Part shown: positions 1-13,600 of the stretch, one piece after another | How positions within the stretch are numbered: the first letter of the stretch is position 1 | Layout: every line of letters starts with the position of its first letter | Assembly: GCF_029227915.1 (NCBI RefSeq) | Contig: NC_079875.1 | Location: forward strand, 25,426,001-25,490,000 | DNA length: 64,000 nucleotides | Direction: 5' to 3' | Origin: Hydractinia symbiolongicarpus | Taxonomy: Eukaryota > Cnidaria > Hydrozoa > Anthoathecata > Hydractiniidae | Notes under the pieces: model-generated | The model's database searches: none | What the model saw: the letters and a program-made list of their open reading frames with translations, nothing else | Told to the model about the DNA's origin: nothing | Position numbers and translations under genes: made by a program

Positions 1-1190
1 CCATGTGCTTCTTCGCTAATTATGTTAACATAAAAACAAAAGAAATTTTACCGATTTCAATATGGCTTCTTGTTTTGATAATATTATCAAATTCATCATC
101 AAATTATCTAATTGTTTTTATAACCAATCATAGTTGCGAATTGTTATTCACGAATAATTTAGTCACACAACCGCCAAAATTTCAAATTAAGTTTCTATAC
201 AGACACCTGCTAGAACCTCACGCAGTGTTTCAATAGAATTAAAAGAGTTGTTTCTCCTTCCGTATTCTTTCCTCCAAGGTTCATCAGTAAGTAATAATGG
301 GAAGTTTTCTTCAACACAACAGGTATAACACATATATTAATTTTACATCCTTTGATAAGTTTTGCCTTGAGAGAATTTCGATGCAATTTGTGTTGTGTCG
401 ACGCAATGTTTTCATGTGATGTTCACATGTAAGATACCACTGAATATTTTGACCAAAATCATTTAAAATAATAAAAAGCAATAAATGTATTGCCATGTTG
501 CCGATATTAGCCAATAGACTTTCGAGGCTTCAATATATGGTCAGTCGATAGTGACATTCGAAGGTCAATACTATTCATTTCATTCGCCTTGATATTGGGT
601 CTAAAAGTAAGTTAATAGTCTTATCCTTCCCCGGGAAATCAAATATCTTACTATTATTAAATTTTGCCATTGCAGCAATCCCCTCAGATATTTGTGTGAA
701 ATAAAAAAAATCTGTTGTAGCATGTTGTTTGTTTGATGTGTAAATATGAAAATTTCACGATTTGTCAATTGTGAGGATTTCGAAAATTACATTCATTTTG
801 TTTTAAAAAATTGAGAAAGAGCTGCGGGACACCAAAGAAAATAAATTCGGGAAAAGTGTATTGCAATATAATTATTATTTACATGATTAACATTCGTTTG
901 AAGACTGCACAATTAGGTCAAGAAATGACGGAAATTTTGTCTGTTGTAGTCAATATCCAGCACATAGCGGGACATGGTCAAACCTCCTTAAACCATGTTA
1001 TACACACTTAATTAGTAATATCATGCCCTAAAAAATAAACGCAGCGTGTCCCGCTAAGTATTCGCGTCCCGCGATGTGTTCAAAAACAACAACAACAACA
1101 ACAAAAAAATATATATAAAGTTGAAAAAGTATTAAAACAATAAACACATCTGGCCCCTACTAAACTTTAGTCGTTCTTAAAAGAAAACAT
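1..1190. other. AT-rich stretch without a recognisable gene
   Basis: I see no convincing coding signal on either strand. Short open frames lack recognisable motifs or consistent splice sites. A short AAC trinucleotide run sits near 1,085-1,105. The repeat copy A begins after this stretch. Confidence 0.5.
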
Positions 1191-1317
1191 TTATTGACTC
1201 AACATATCACTATATTAGATTACATTACTATGTGTAGGAGATGCACATAGACAAGAGTATATTTAATATTTAACACGATTAGAATGTTTGTAGAATTTTT
1301 CATTACTTTTTAACGAA

Positions 1318-2036
1318 GTGTCACGACGACTTTTTACAAAAAAAAATGAAAATTTTGACTTTGATAATGACGATTGTCCTCAACCGTCTTTTTCAGACAG
1401 TATTACAACATTAACGCCGAATGCTTACCTCAATTATGAAATTCAAATTTCTGTGTCTTATAAAAACATATTTCCCAAGCGTAAGTTTAATGGTTTTTCG
1501 GTTTTATTATAACTACCCAGTAAGGACAAATAATAATTAATAATGACATTGTATCTTGTTCATGTAGGGAATTCATAATACGGTTACTGATATCCCACGA
1601 TATTTTAAGAAAATAAATTAATTAACCAGAACGATTTCATTCTAAACCTTGTCGAGATAAGCCATGTTGAGCGAGAGGAAAGAGTTTCTGACGATGAGAA
1701 AAAGTAACATGACTGGCTAAAAAGTGTGTAGTAGCCGATGGTAAGTTGCGTTTTTACTGATTATCTATTTTTTCGTTTACCTCATCCAAAGAACGGTGCA
1801 TCTGTTTTTAATTTATTTATAGAATGACAAAAGAAACTTCAGAAGCAAGAAAAGAAATTATGTCACACTGAAGGATGGTAAGTCGAATTTTTACAATTCG
1901 AACAATCTTACAATCTTTGTAAGTTATAACTTGCAGTATCACTTTTTTAGTTTGGTTTACCAGCATTTTATGGAAAGGCGGAAAAAGCAATTGTGAGAGC
2001 CCAAAAGAGGTTGGAATTGACGATCTGGATTGCTGT
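1318..2036 (+). pseudogene. Exon-like fragments of an unrecognised gene inside repeat copy A
   Basis: The first piece is open from about 1,318 and ends near a GTAAGT donor at about 1,482. It encodes an acidic stretch containing DFDNDDCPQPSFSD. A later piece at about 1,951-2,036 contains FGLPAFYGKAEKAIVRAQKR. Equivalent pieces occur in copy B at about 23,275-23,400 and 23,800-23,880 with many replacement differences. The pieces between them contain stops. I do not recognise the protein. The conserved splice-like signals suggest a decayed multi-exon gene carried by the repeat, but this is inference. Confidence 0.3.
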
Positions 2037-4651
2037 ATGTGATTTTTTTACTTTTTAATATATTACGTATCGTGTGCTATAAAGCCGTGCCCGCTACCCG
2101 CTAAACAGCAAACTGCAATACACTCAAACATATAATTACCCGCGTATTTATTTTCCAGTAACAAGCCTTTAGGACAGATTTAAGTATTGCGCGCTCCTTG
2201 CAGGCTGTGTAGAATAGAATCATTATGTGCCGTTTTTATGGCTGTCAAATACTTAACCCCCTTTATTAAATGCCAACCTGCATTACAACTCCAGAACAAT
2301 TGTGCATACAGCTGGTCCTACAAAAATGAAAAATCACTTTGTATATTCGCTATTTATATTTTCACACGTCTCCTGAAAATTAATATTCCGCGCACAAAAA
2401 TTATAATTGACGAAAGTATCCCGCTTTCCTTAACAATATCGACACACTTGTAGAACTCCTCTAATATTTTTTTTACTATTTTCAACCTTTCGGGGGCTTA
2501 AATGTGTCTTAAAAGTTTCCACAATGATAGATCTTGTTACGACAAACAATGTTTGATAAACTGTTTTATCAAAGGAAGCTTAAACAACTTTTTGTGTTTG
2601 TGTGTACAGTGCTTCTTTGTAAACTTTTTTCACTTAGTGCAATAGGAATTGTTGCAGCTAGTCACAAACGAAGCAAAAAATTTTTTAAGGAGAAAACATG
2701 CTCTTTCGTTTTTGTAACGTAACTGGTGAGATTGACAACAACATATTTCCGTCATTGCATAATTGCACATCCGTTTTGCAGCGAAATTGATCTGACGTGA
2801 AAACGATTGATGTTAACATTTTTAAAATCTTTTACCTAAATCAACATGTGAATGTGTGAAGTCGCCTATTTCTGGAGCTCGAATCAGTAAAATATCAAAC
2901 TCACATTTGTTTGGCCTGCATGAAAAAGATCACGAACCTTCTTTCGTCATTTAATCATTGATTCCTGACAATATTCCTCTAGCGACTTGCGAGAGGACAT
3001 GGACAATGTTTTCTTACAACGTGACTTGACTTTATACACTCTGACGTACTGGGCAATTCTATAAAAAGCATTTCTAATGCTATAACATGATATCAAACGT
3101 TACATAAGAACATAATCACTTACACTTGATTTTTTGTCATTCCGTTAAAGAAATATAAGATAGCGTTGGGTCTATCAGATTCTATGGCACCCAATTGTTC
3201 AAAACGATTTATTTAAAAAAAATATTTATACACATATAATCTTAGCTACGTATAATATCATGTACTCATCTTATGGTTGAGTTCTTCTCGCATTTCGATT
3301 GGTTAATCTACACGAAAAAAATGATATATTTTTAATTTCTACTAAGAGACGGGTGCAATTTGTTGTTGGTTTGTAATTCTAAAAGTAATTTTCCCGTTAA
3401 AAAGAATTTTCCAGCTTGGTTTGACCCCAATTTAGTAGGGTCTAAAAATTTAGGCGAGCACATAATTGTTGACGCCTATTGCTAAAAATAAAATCATTGC
3501 ATTGCACATTTACATTTCAGACTAAATATCATGGAACGAATAAAAATAACAACGACTTAAATTAATATTTTAAAAGTGGGTTAACCGGGTTAATACATCC
3601 GTTTTAAAAAGACATGTTCCGGTGTCAAACCGCTTGTTTAAAACGTTTGATCCTATACGTTTTTTGATCAGCGTTTCAACAATGGGATAGGGTAATTTTT
3701 AAAATAATTAAACAATAACAAATACCTGATAAATTAATTTCTTTAGTTACTAGAAAACCTATAATGTTGAATATAGGCCTTTTGCTTGTGTAACCGAGCT
3801 GTAGTTTTGTTTTAAAAAAGAAACTTGTCTACAACATATACGAAGAAAGTTTTTGAAATGCAGTCTGCGCGTCTTGTGTTTGTTTTAAACACAAAATTTT
3901 CTCAACATTAAACAGATTGGTTTTCAGTTCATGGATGCTTCACTTTTTTAAAGCATTTTCAGGTGAGAAGAAATTAATGTTTGTTTTTAAAATGTGAAAA
4001 TGTGTTGTTTCTTCTGAATAAAAATATTTCTTTCTGTGTAACATTTGTGCAATTCTTAATCTGTAAACTATCTTGTATTTATTTAGATAAAAATATGAAA
4101 CAAACAAATATCGTGACATCAAAGATCCGATCATATGGTCAATACGTGTATCTGCAAGTATAATATGTTACGATTACAATTTTATATCAAGAATTATGGG
4201 TACAAGAAACTAAATGTCAACCTGTGAGGAAATTTGTGCAATTGTTACATTACGACGGAGTTTTTGAATTCAAGATCAATTAATGGTGTATCAAACAGCG
4301 ACCAATTTGCTAAGCTGTTTCAGAGTCTTTACGTTACGGTTATAACCTGATTTGATGGAAGTGCTCTGTGTTGTTTGATGCACACACGTTTATCAAAAGC
4401 AAAGCGATTTCAAGTCCTGCTTGCCGAATAATAATTGTGCGAAATAATTCAGATTCAAGTCATCATTGCTTCGCTTGCACCATATCTTTCATCACGATAT
4501 TTTAATAGTGTTTTGGTGTTAGATAAACAGTTCTCGGTTATTCTGATGACACTGAAACATTTTACCATGACAAATGGTTTGGTCACGCTTTGTAATAAAC
4601 ATCAGCAAGTAACGCAATTGTTCTCCACAAGTTAAAAATAAGTGTCTGTCT

Positions 4652-4701
4652 GGGACAAAAAAGTGAATGTGTTTATTTTTTAAAAACGAAGTTTTTGTCC
4701 C
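4652..4701. repeat. Inverted repeat conserved in both repeat copies
   Basis: GGGACAAAAA at 4,652-4,661 pairs perfectly with TTTTTGTCCC at 4,692-4,701. The same pair is present in copy B at 30,631-30,640 and 30,671-30,680, with a loop of equal length but altered sequence. It could be a DNA or RNA hairpin belonging to the repeat. Confidence 0.6.
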
Positions 4702-4908
4702 AAACCAACTAAAAAATAGTATAATATTTCTTAGGAGAGCACTTCGTGTTTTTTTACCATGCTCTCAGATTTTTTAAACGACTTCTTGGTTTACCAAATT
4801 GGTAAATCTTGTTTGAGCATTAACTAACTAATTATTATATGTTATAAGTTATATGCGAATTTGTCGACGTAACATACAACTAGTAATTTATTAAATATTA
4901 GGAAATAT

Positions 4909-4934
4909 ATTTTACAGATGCATATCTGTAAAAT
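4909..4934. repeat. 11-bp-arm palindrome present only in copy A
   Basis: ATTTTACAGAT and ATCTGTAAAAT flank a four-base centre GCAT. The corresponding part of copy B, about 30,905-30,935, has lost the symmetry. Confidence 0.6.
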
Positions 4935-5130
4935 AGTTTCGAGAACAGCATCCGTGAAATGGAATAATTGACAATCTGATAAGAGCGTCATTTTGCACTA
5001 AAAAGTGCAGCGAACATGAATTAAAAAAGGCTTGACGCGCAGACTGCAATTCACAAACATGTAATGTAGTAAGCAAGCAAAAATAAACAAATTTTAATTA
5101 TATCTGTCTATTATGCGTGTTGATTATTGT

Positions 5131-5837
5131 TTAAAAATGTGACATGTAAACAGCTTCCCTTTTATCGCAAATTTTCTCCATTCTCCCTCCGTCAAATATA
5201 ATAGGGTCTTGAACCGTCATAAAATAGCGAATTACAGAAAAACTACTTCTACAAATATTGCATTGACAATTCTTTAGGAGGTGCAAATAGGACATCGATT
5301 TGGACCGTCTGTTTTTACCGTTGGTTTTACATAGTACCAAAATATTGAACAATTTACACCAACCACAAAATTAAAACACAACATAGAAAGATAATAAAAA
5401 GAAGATAACCATAATACTAGATTTTTCAGGGAAATCACTGCACACCCTGCACAGCTTACAGAAACATTCATGAAGACCTCGTGTACACTTATTATAAACA
5501 AGCAAACAAAAACATTCAAACAGCACGTTCTCGTCTACATCATTCTGTAGAGCACGTAGATGTTTGTAAGCCCTGTAGATGTTATATGTTATCATTTCCA
5601 TTTTCGAGGATACGCTCGCAAATGTTCTTTCTAAAGTCTCGTTAAATTTATTGTGTACAATCCATATAGGTGAATATTTATCATAGCACATCCGAGAGAA
5701 TGCTTCACCACGATCAGACCTCTGATCATGATAAGTGCATATTGGCTTAGCCTCTTTAACATAACATTAATGTAATTGACTGTGTGACGTATAACTTGTC
5801 GATTTTCATTGCATTTGAGACATGCATTTTTCGGCAA
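5131..5837 (-). pseudogene. Degraded Cys-rich open frame, unrecognised
   Basis: On the minus strand a frame runs from 5,691 to 5,131 with a single stop near 5,370. An upstream piece in another frame, starting at 5,837, continues the apparent coding sense. It contains several Cys pairs (CFCKLCRVC, NCQCNICRSSF) and a hydrophobic stretch around SIMVIFFLLSFY that could be a membrane segment. I cannot assign a family. It may be a broken host or transposon gene, or a chance frame in AT-rich DNA. Confidence 0.25.
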
Positions 5838-7149
5838 AATTCATCTATCGACATTAGCAACTTGTTAAGTGTGGGAAAAGCGCAATTTTTTAAACATGTC
5901 GATGATAATAAATCTATAAATCCATTATAAACGTGTTAATCATAATTGCTGGACCTCTGCATCACGAGTCACCTACTATTACTTGTCACTACCAGTCACT
6001 TGTAGCATCCAGTGACATCTCACATCATCTCTTACATTTAAAAAGGCACAATTGTAAATTTGCTACCAGAGAAGTTAGTTCTTGGATGGCCTTGTTTCCG
6101 AGAAAATCTTACGATCAAATTCTCATCAATTGAATTTTTGTAGCCCAGCATAAGAAAAAGTTATTTTAACATTATTATTTTCTCACAGGTTTTATCTCGT
6201 TCCACATTTTTAGAGATTTAGTGTGTTTTAACACTTAATTTAAAACCAATAGTTTTTTTAATGTTAGTTTAAAGCGTAGTGTCAACGCGAGTTTGACCGT
6301 CGACTGTTATTAAAGTTGCTTAAAGCCTTCATATGACTTTTCGTAACAAACTACACTTTAATATAAACTATATTTGAAACTTTAAGAGCGTAATTGATTA
6401 CTATTCTAACTTTTTATTTGAAACTGCAATATCTCACCACACGTCACTCTACTCTACCCAAACTATTATCCAACAAACAACATAATAGGAAGAAAAAGAA
6501 TTAAAATATTTTTGATATATTTTTTCGTGTATATTCTCTCGATTTGTGTTTGTTATATGACATAACGAAAGACGCCTTTTTAACTGCAGAATTAATTTGG
6601 CAAACATACGAGGTAAATAAATTCATTTGTAGAAAGCAGAGGAGATGGAATTCAGTCTGCACAATAATAAAAAAAATAGGGATAGAAAACACTTATTTAG
6701 AAAAATAACAAGAAAGGGGATTGAAATCACTCATTTAAAGAACAACAAAAACATTTGTAACTCTCATCGAAAAAGAGAACTCACTCACTTGTTTAAGAAC
6801 AACAGTAAGTGGAGCTGTTATTTACTCTTTGTAATGCAACAGCGTAAGGGAGGTGTAATTCACTCTTTCTAATTTAACAGCATAAAGGAGCCTTGCAAAT
6901 TTGGAAGCATAAGAGATACAGAGGATAGTGGCTAACCCTGCCATGCGGATTGGGCTGGACAAAATGCCCTACATGGTATACTTTCGTTCACATCCTGATA
7001 GTCTTAATAGCTGACACGGACATTTTATTATATATTTTTCGAGTTTCTTTATGAATTAGTGTTTTCTTCACTGAAGTTCTGTATTTGAGTTTCTCACGTT
7101 GTAAATGGTACAAATACTTTGCGCCCCTTGCCTTAAATGCCCATTGATA
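5838..7149. other. AT-rich intergenic stretch
   Basis: No recognisable gene, tRNA or element terminus is seen. The decayed LINE begins at its right edge. Confidence 0.4.
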
Positions 7150-8960
7150 CCCTTATCGCTTTAACGTTAGTAACAAAAGTGGTGGTTTACTTGTCTACGC
7201 GAAAGCTATTTTACCTACACGAGCCTTACTAGAATATAAATTACCTTCAGACATTCAAGCTTTACCATTTGAAATTAATTTAAGGAAAGAAAAATGGCTT
7301 GTTATATCTATTTACTAATCTCCTTCGCAAAACAATGGATACTTCCTTGAGGCATCATTAAATTTACTTGATCATCTCTCTCGCATTTACGATAACTCTA
7401 TATTGATTGGAGATCATCACCACATGATTTACTCAATGTTGAAAACATCATTTCAAAAAAAAGAGGCTAAAATCATAACCTACATGTGTTACAAGAAATT
7501 AAGGAGTGTGCTTGATAAACATGCTCCTTAAAAAGATAAATAATACGTGGTAATCAAAAACCACACAAGAACAAGGAGTTACGTCAGGTCATTATGAAAC
7601 GATATCAATTTAAAAATCGTGTCAATAAAACAAAAAACACGTCGCACATTATAAGCTTTAACAAACAACGTAACCATGTGGTAAAACTTGACAAACTCGC
7701 TAAATTAGACAATTTTAGTAAACTTGATATTCGTAAAAACACAAAACCTTTCTAGCAAACATTAAAACCATATTTTTCTAATAAGCGTGCAAAGGGTGAT
7801 GCTAATATTATATTAATTGAAAACGATAAATTTATAATGGAAAATAAAGACATTGCCGTTATTTTTGATTCCTTTCTTGAAAATATTGTGAACTCATTGG
7901 ACCGTTACAAATGGCCCATAGTTCCAGAAAACGAACCTTCAGATGAGGTAGGTACCATTGCGAACCATCCCAGTATAGTAGCTATAAAAAGTAATTTTTA
8001 CATAAATCATAAATTTGCATTTAATCCAGTAACAGAAGTTATTAAAAATATATCTACAAACAAAGCTACAAATGGTGAAATTCCTGTAAAAATTCTGAAA
8101 GAGTCTGGTCAATGCTTTAAAAAACTTCGTGATTGTATAAACGAAATTATAAAAAATAGTCGCTTTCCAAATTGCCTGAAAGAGCAATTATAATTCCCAT
8201 ATTAAAAAAGGGTGACAAGTCAGTAAAATCGACTTATCGACCAATTAGTATTTTACCTCTTCTGTCGAAGGTCTATGCAAAACTTTTATGCAAACAACTA
8301 TCAAATTATATTGAACCCTTACTGAACAACCTTTTTGTGGTTTTAGGAAAACGCATTCGACACAACACGCTCTCTTTAAATTATTACAAGCTTGGCAACG
8401 TGAATTAGATAATGGAGGCTTTGTGGGGACAATACTAATGGATTTTTCTAAAGCTTACGACTGCTCACCCCATGACTTAATCTTAGCTAAACTTGAAGCT
8501 TATGGTCTAAATAAAAGTAGCCTTCAACTTATACTGGATTATTTATCCTCTCGCAAACAGAGAGCAAAAATCGGTGCTTCTTTGAGCGATTGGTTTCCCA
8601 TATCTACATTAACGACCTTTTTTTTTCGTTGAAAAAACTGATATATGTAACTTAGCTGATGGCAACTCCTTTATTCTTGCGATGTAATTTTATCTGTTGT
8701 AACTAACCGCCTGCTTCACGATGCAAAACATTTACTGGAGTGGTTTAAAATTTACTCACTTAAAGCAAATCCTGAAAAATTTTAATTTATGATCTTAAGC
8801 AGAAAAGTGAGGCAGCCGATAACATTACAGATAAATCAAATTTCCATCAAAAAGACTAATAGTGTGGTGTTGTTAGAAATTACTATTGACAACAAGTTAC
8901 TATTTAATGACCATATTCAAATATATGCTCTACCACTAAACTCCATGATCTGATAGCGAT
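7150..8960 (+). mobile_element. Decayed LINE (CR1/L2/Jockey-like): endonuclease and reverse transcriptase
   Basis: From about 7,165 the plus strand reads SGGLLVYAKAILPTRAL followed by LPFEINLRKEKWLVISIY, an APE-type endonuclease signature of LINE ORF2, then a stop. The reverse transcriptase follows in broken frames. A 7,837-8,190 stretch leads into IIPILKKGDKS, YRPISILPLLSK and GTILMDFSKAYDCSPHDLI (palm motif A). The region around motif B has been deleted near 8,610. The catalytic FADD box is altered to LADG (about 8,655). Downstream, HLLEWFKIYSLKANPEKF and a thumb-like piece are seen to about 8,950. The family call rests on this motif order. The copy is clearly dead: it has frameshifts, stops, an internal deletion and a lost catalytic aspartate. 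No poly(A) tail or target duplication was identified. Confidence 0.85.
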
Positions 8961-9183
8961 ATTGTAATGAACATATCAGGATACCCAAATTGACTGACAG
9001 CATCAATAAGAAATGCATGTTGTCATTGCCAGTATTGCGGTGAGAACCATTTAGTACTGAGAGGTTCTTTTGGCGTTGTACCCATATTTTTGCCACTGGC
9101 TATTGCACCTTAAGAAAATCATTAATTGGTATGGTCAATTTAGAGAATGTAGTTTCGTTTTATGTAAAATAACACACGAATTA

Positions 9184-9435
9184 CTAACCTGATATGGTCT
9201 TGTACATGTACCTATCAAATTGATACTGTAGTAACTCAAAATGAGATAAAAAATATAATATTGCATTTTTACATTTTATCATAAATAATTTGTTTGCTGA
9301 CAAGTGTGATGAACCACCATCAATTAAGCTTTCAAACAGTGACTTTGTGTAGTACATGATTGGCCATACTGCACATTCTATTCCCCTCAAAGAAAATACT
9401 TCCCGAAACGGTATCTTTTTTCCATTTAACATCAA
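9184..9435 (-). pseudogene. Possible transposon-gene exon (minus strand) with a donor site
   Basis: An 83-codon minus-strand frame contains RGIECAVWPIMYYTKSL and HFELLQYQFDRYMYK. It ends directly at a CAG|GTTAGT donor-like site. The combination of an IECA-WP-Y motif with a later YELLQ-like motif resembles an N-terminal region I associate with Helitron-like or related multi-domain transposon proteins in invertebrates. No neighbouring exons were found, so this is an isolated fragment. The family link is from memory and tentative. Confidence 0.35.
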
Positions 9436-10600
9436 GTCGCGATAATAGTTATTTTACATAATTTGTACACAAATTATTTCACCTGTAGTAAGAGTCATTA
9501 TTGTTCATTAGAAATGTAAAAGCTTCTTGCAATTGTTTTTTTCCGTTTCATCTTGCAAGGAAGAAATTTTTCCTTCAACGGCTAAGTCTGTCTTTATTAA
9601 TGAAAAGCCGCATGTTTTTACTCTGTATCAATGCTGCTTTTTTCATATTTTCCAATGTCAATATCTAAAATGCGTAATATATTCTGCTGTTCATATGTCA
9701 TTCCAAGTAATTCCGTGGTAGACATTTTTAGTGTGCATTTTAATCAACAACACTTGCTACAGTATGTTTCTGATTTGAATTTTATCCAGTTGGTTAAAGA
9801 TTTGGTGGCATTGATATTAAATGTACGTTGAAATTCTTCTTTTTTCTATTGTACTAAAATTTTCTGTCCTCTACCATTTTTATATTCACGACATTGTAAA
9901 TAAATTAAAAATTTTAATAAAGTAGTTACATTTCTTATGTGGCACAAGAACATATGTTTTCCGATTTTTTTCAGAAATAGCTACAGTCTGGCTTATTTTC
10001 TAAAAGAAATGATACGAAAAGCAGAAAAAGGAACAAAGGTAGTACTGATAAAAAATGAAATAATAATGAATATGTCTCAACTTGCCTGGTAACGTAATTA
10101 TGTATAATCAAGAATATATAGTTTTATTACTTTATATATTCATATGTTAATACACTAAAAAAAACATCTTCAGTTAAAAAAAATTTATGCAAGTGCAACA
10201 TACTAAGTACACGTTAATAAAAAAAAACTCATTGTTTCGTTTACATAACATTTCTTCGTTTATTTATTAACAATATATTTTTAAATTATTTGTCCTTTTT
10301 CTTCTTTTTGGTAACTTTAATGTGAACACATTTTTTCCGTCCAAATAAATCCTTTTTTTATATTTCATATATATTATACAAACCTATATTCGGTAGTCTA
10401 TTTAAAGTTTAAGATGCTATAAAGCTATGAATGCATTAAGCAGTTTAAAGTGGTTGGTACGACTTCTTCTGCTGATTCACTGTCCGATAATTGCTAAAAT
10501 GTTGTAAGAATACTTGAACTTATATCAAAAATAATATGATAGATAGACGTACTATTTTTTTTAGAAAATTTTGTCCACAAATTGATCCTTCATTATTATC

Positions 10601-10690
10601 TGACTAGTAGATTAGGCCCGTGAAAAAATCCACTTAGGCAGAAAAACAATTGAAAAGTTCTGTCATTTGAATTTTGATGACATCAGCAAA
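10601..10690 (+). repeat. Dispersed repeat, partial copy (matches 32,490-32,590)
   Basis: The stretch starting GACTAGTAGATTAGGCCCGTG parallels that starting AACTAGCCGATAAGACCCGTG at about 32,488. Both go on to a CATTTxAATTTTGxTGACATC motif. It is one of three partial copies in the window. Confidence 0.6.
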
Positions 10691-13600
10691 TATTTCAGTA
10701 TATTAAATATGCCTTTTACTAAAAAAAAAATCTGAAAATGCATAAAAAAAAGTATATAAGTCATAATTTAACAAAAAAGTTCTTAAAATCTGACACAAAA
10801 TATCAAATGTCAAATCGCATGAAATCCTCCCAACAAAGCGTCAGACAAAATATGAAAAACAACGGCGTGCAAGGTGTAAAATCTAGTTAGTAGAAAGTTA
10901 CAACATTGACAGTCACAACCCAGACAGTTACGACAACAATAATAATAATGTCAGAAATAACACATCTCAAATATGTATACATCTTATTATGTGATTATGT
11001 TGAAAACCTTCAATATTTTAATCTGAAATGTCAAAAAGAAAGGCTTGCAACAGTAAGCAAAGATCTATGAAATAAGTTCTTTATGCATTTTAAACATTGT
11101 CTTTTCCCTAAATGCTTTTACAACAATACAACCTGAACAACATAAAAAAGCGAAACTTAAACAAACCCAAAACACCAAAAAACAAAAAGTTAAACTTTGA
11201 AAAATCATTTATTCGGTTGCATACCATCCTCTCCCGCAAAAATATGCACAAAATGTAAAAATTAACCGGTTAACAAAACGATCCGTACTGACTTTACCAA
11301 ACATTTTAAACTGAAATGTCGAAAAAGCAATGAGCAAGGAGTAAATTTCAAATCAACAAAAATCATTATTTTGAAAACATTGTATATATATAAATGGTCC
11401 TTCCTCACAAAAGTTTACAATAAATGTAGAACACAAAGGTTTATGAGAAGCAAATCAAAATATGAACAAAAATCAGTTCAATTGGCATGTTTTATATTGT
11501 TTTCACCCATAAAATCTTCCACAAAATTGATATGAAACCCATCAAATTCAACTCAGAAAAAGCAGTCATTTAAGTGCATACAAAAATACAACTTGGAAAG
11601 TGTAAAATATCAAATTATTATTTTTAGTATATATACTTGCATATGGTACTCCCTCACAAAAGTTAAACAGTTTCAGTCTGAACATTCAGTAATTTTTTAT
11701 GATCACCAAATATTTATTCCCATAATTACATTACTTACAGTTAGTTTAAAGCTTAAAAAAAGTTTATAAAACAAAATATAAATACAGTCTAATTGTACAA
11801 AAATTTGTTCTTTTAGTATTTTGCATGTGGTCTTTTTCCACAAAAGTTTACACAACATTTAAAAAACAGCAGTTTGCAACACAAACAATATAATCGGCAA
11901 CCATACTATTCTCTGCTGAGAAATTTTAACCACAAATGTAAAAAACCCAGGTAAATTTCCCAAAAAATGTCAACAAACTTTGAAAAATATTAACCACTAC
12001 CCTTGTAAAAATATATAACCTTGTAATTTACATGCGAGCTTACATAAGTTTAACAGGATGTCAACAACAAAACAATAAAACTTACTCCAATTAACGCACA
12101 CACTTTAGTTTTACAAAATCATTCCTCTTAAAGTAAAATTTTTCCTCACACTACCCTAAAAGTTCAATAAGTCTTTGAAATGTTACATCATAATTCGTGC
12201 TCAAATAAGATCCCTAAGTTTGACTACTAAGGTGGATATAAATAGCTAAAAGAGGAATAACAACATTAATCATCAGTTAGCTAGCTAGGTTTAGATATGG
12301 AGCTTGAAGGTAACATTAGATAAGACAGATACCCAGTTAAATATAGTTAAACTGGGAAGACGCCAGCTAGCTATTTATGCTTAGTAAAACACATATACAG
12401 AGAAACAATAGCAATATAAAAATTATGACATTTGCAGTAAGTTCAACAAACCAAAAGGTTGGCTAGCACATTTGTTTGATAACATTAATTATGCAAAAAA
12501 GTGTAAAAAAAACGCGGTAAAATATAAAGAATTTGAAGCTCTTAAGTGACTTTTTCCTGGCAAATGCGAGTCTGCCTGACACGTAACTCTAGCGACATAA
12601 AAACATAACGTCTAAAAATATCTAAAAAGTTCTTACTATTTGTGAATCCAAATCTATTTTAAACCCAAGCTTTCATTTTCTACTTCTAACTTTTCTTTAC
12701 TACTTCTAGCTCCACTCTTCACTTTCGAATTAACTTCCTGTGGCTTCTAACTTTACTTGTGTACTTCTATGTTCACATAAAATATATATAAAAAAGAACA
12801 GAGTGTAAAACTAATTGGCAAATTTTTAGGCTAATTAGTCAAATTGGAAATGCAAAAACAAAGTTTGAGTCATAATTCATGTTAAAACAACAACAATCAA
12901 TTTAACAGTTCATTTTACGTCAATTTTTGCACTAAATTTCCAACACAAAATACATATTCTAAATAATTCCTATGATTTTCCTCAAAAGTTTAATCAAAAT
13001 ATAAAAGATGAGAGGTGAACGACAAAATCAAAGTTTGCAGAATTTAATTATTTTGGTATATATATGTCTATTGATATATGCCCTTTATCACAATATTTCA
13101 ATCCAAAATGTGAAAAAGAAAAACAGTTTCCAACAAAATCAGTTATTCTGATGATATTGCATACACTTTTTCTCCACAAAAGTGTAAAAAAAGAATGGTT
13201 CTAGGAAATAATTCTGATTCAACAAAAATCAGTATTTGCATCTTGTACTCATTAAATATTACTCAAAATTTCAAAAAACTGCGATTTGGAACGCATCAAA
13301 GTTATAAATAGAGAAGGATCAGTCATTTCGGTATGTTGTCCTGCCCGGTAAGAATTTATACAAAATATAAAAAAAAACACAAGTTTTTTCGGTGTTGTAC
13401 TCCCTCAAAAAAGTTGAAACTTTTCTTAATAAGACAAAATGTCATAAACAAAAACATTTTAGTCCGAACAGCTAGAACAACAAAAATCACTACACTTAAG
13501 GTAAAGGAACTACTACATGTTAAATAGAAATCGTTTCGTCATATTCCATATAACCGATGTATATAAGTTTAGTTACACAAAATGTGAAAAATACATTATT

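Larger units (their letters stand above)
1228..5084 (+). repeat. Unclassified 3.9-kb dispersed repeat, copy A
   Basis: This block matches 23,145-31,079 in the same order and orientation, apart from two large insertions in the other copy and a few smaller differences. For example, about 330 bp near 2,957-3,285 is absent from copy B, and about 550 bp near 28.5-29.0 kb is absent here. The left edge is a small hairpin with arms CTATGTG and CACATAG. The right edge falls after AAGCAAGCAAAAAT. Inside are exon-like pieces bounded by plausible splice sites: about 1,318-1,480 before CGTAAGTTT, about 1,660-1,740 before GTAAGTTGCG, about 1,830-1,880 before GTAAGTCG, and about 1,951-2,036. No domain is recognisable and no long terminal repeats are seen. 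It may be an old non-autonomous transposon or a duplicated decayed gene. The match between copies is direct observation; its class is unknown. Confidence 0.75.
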
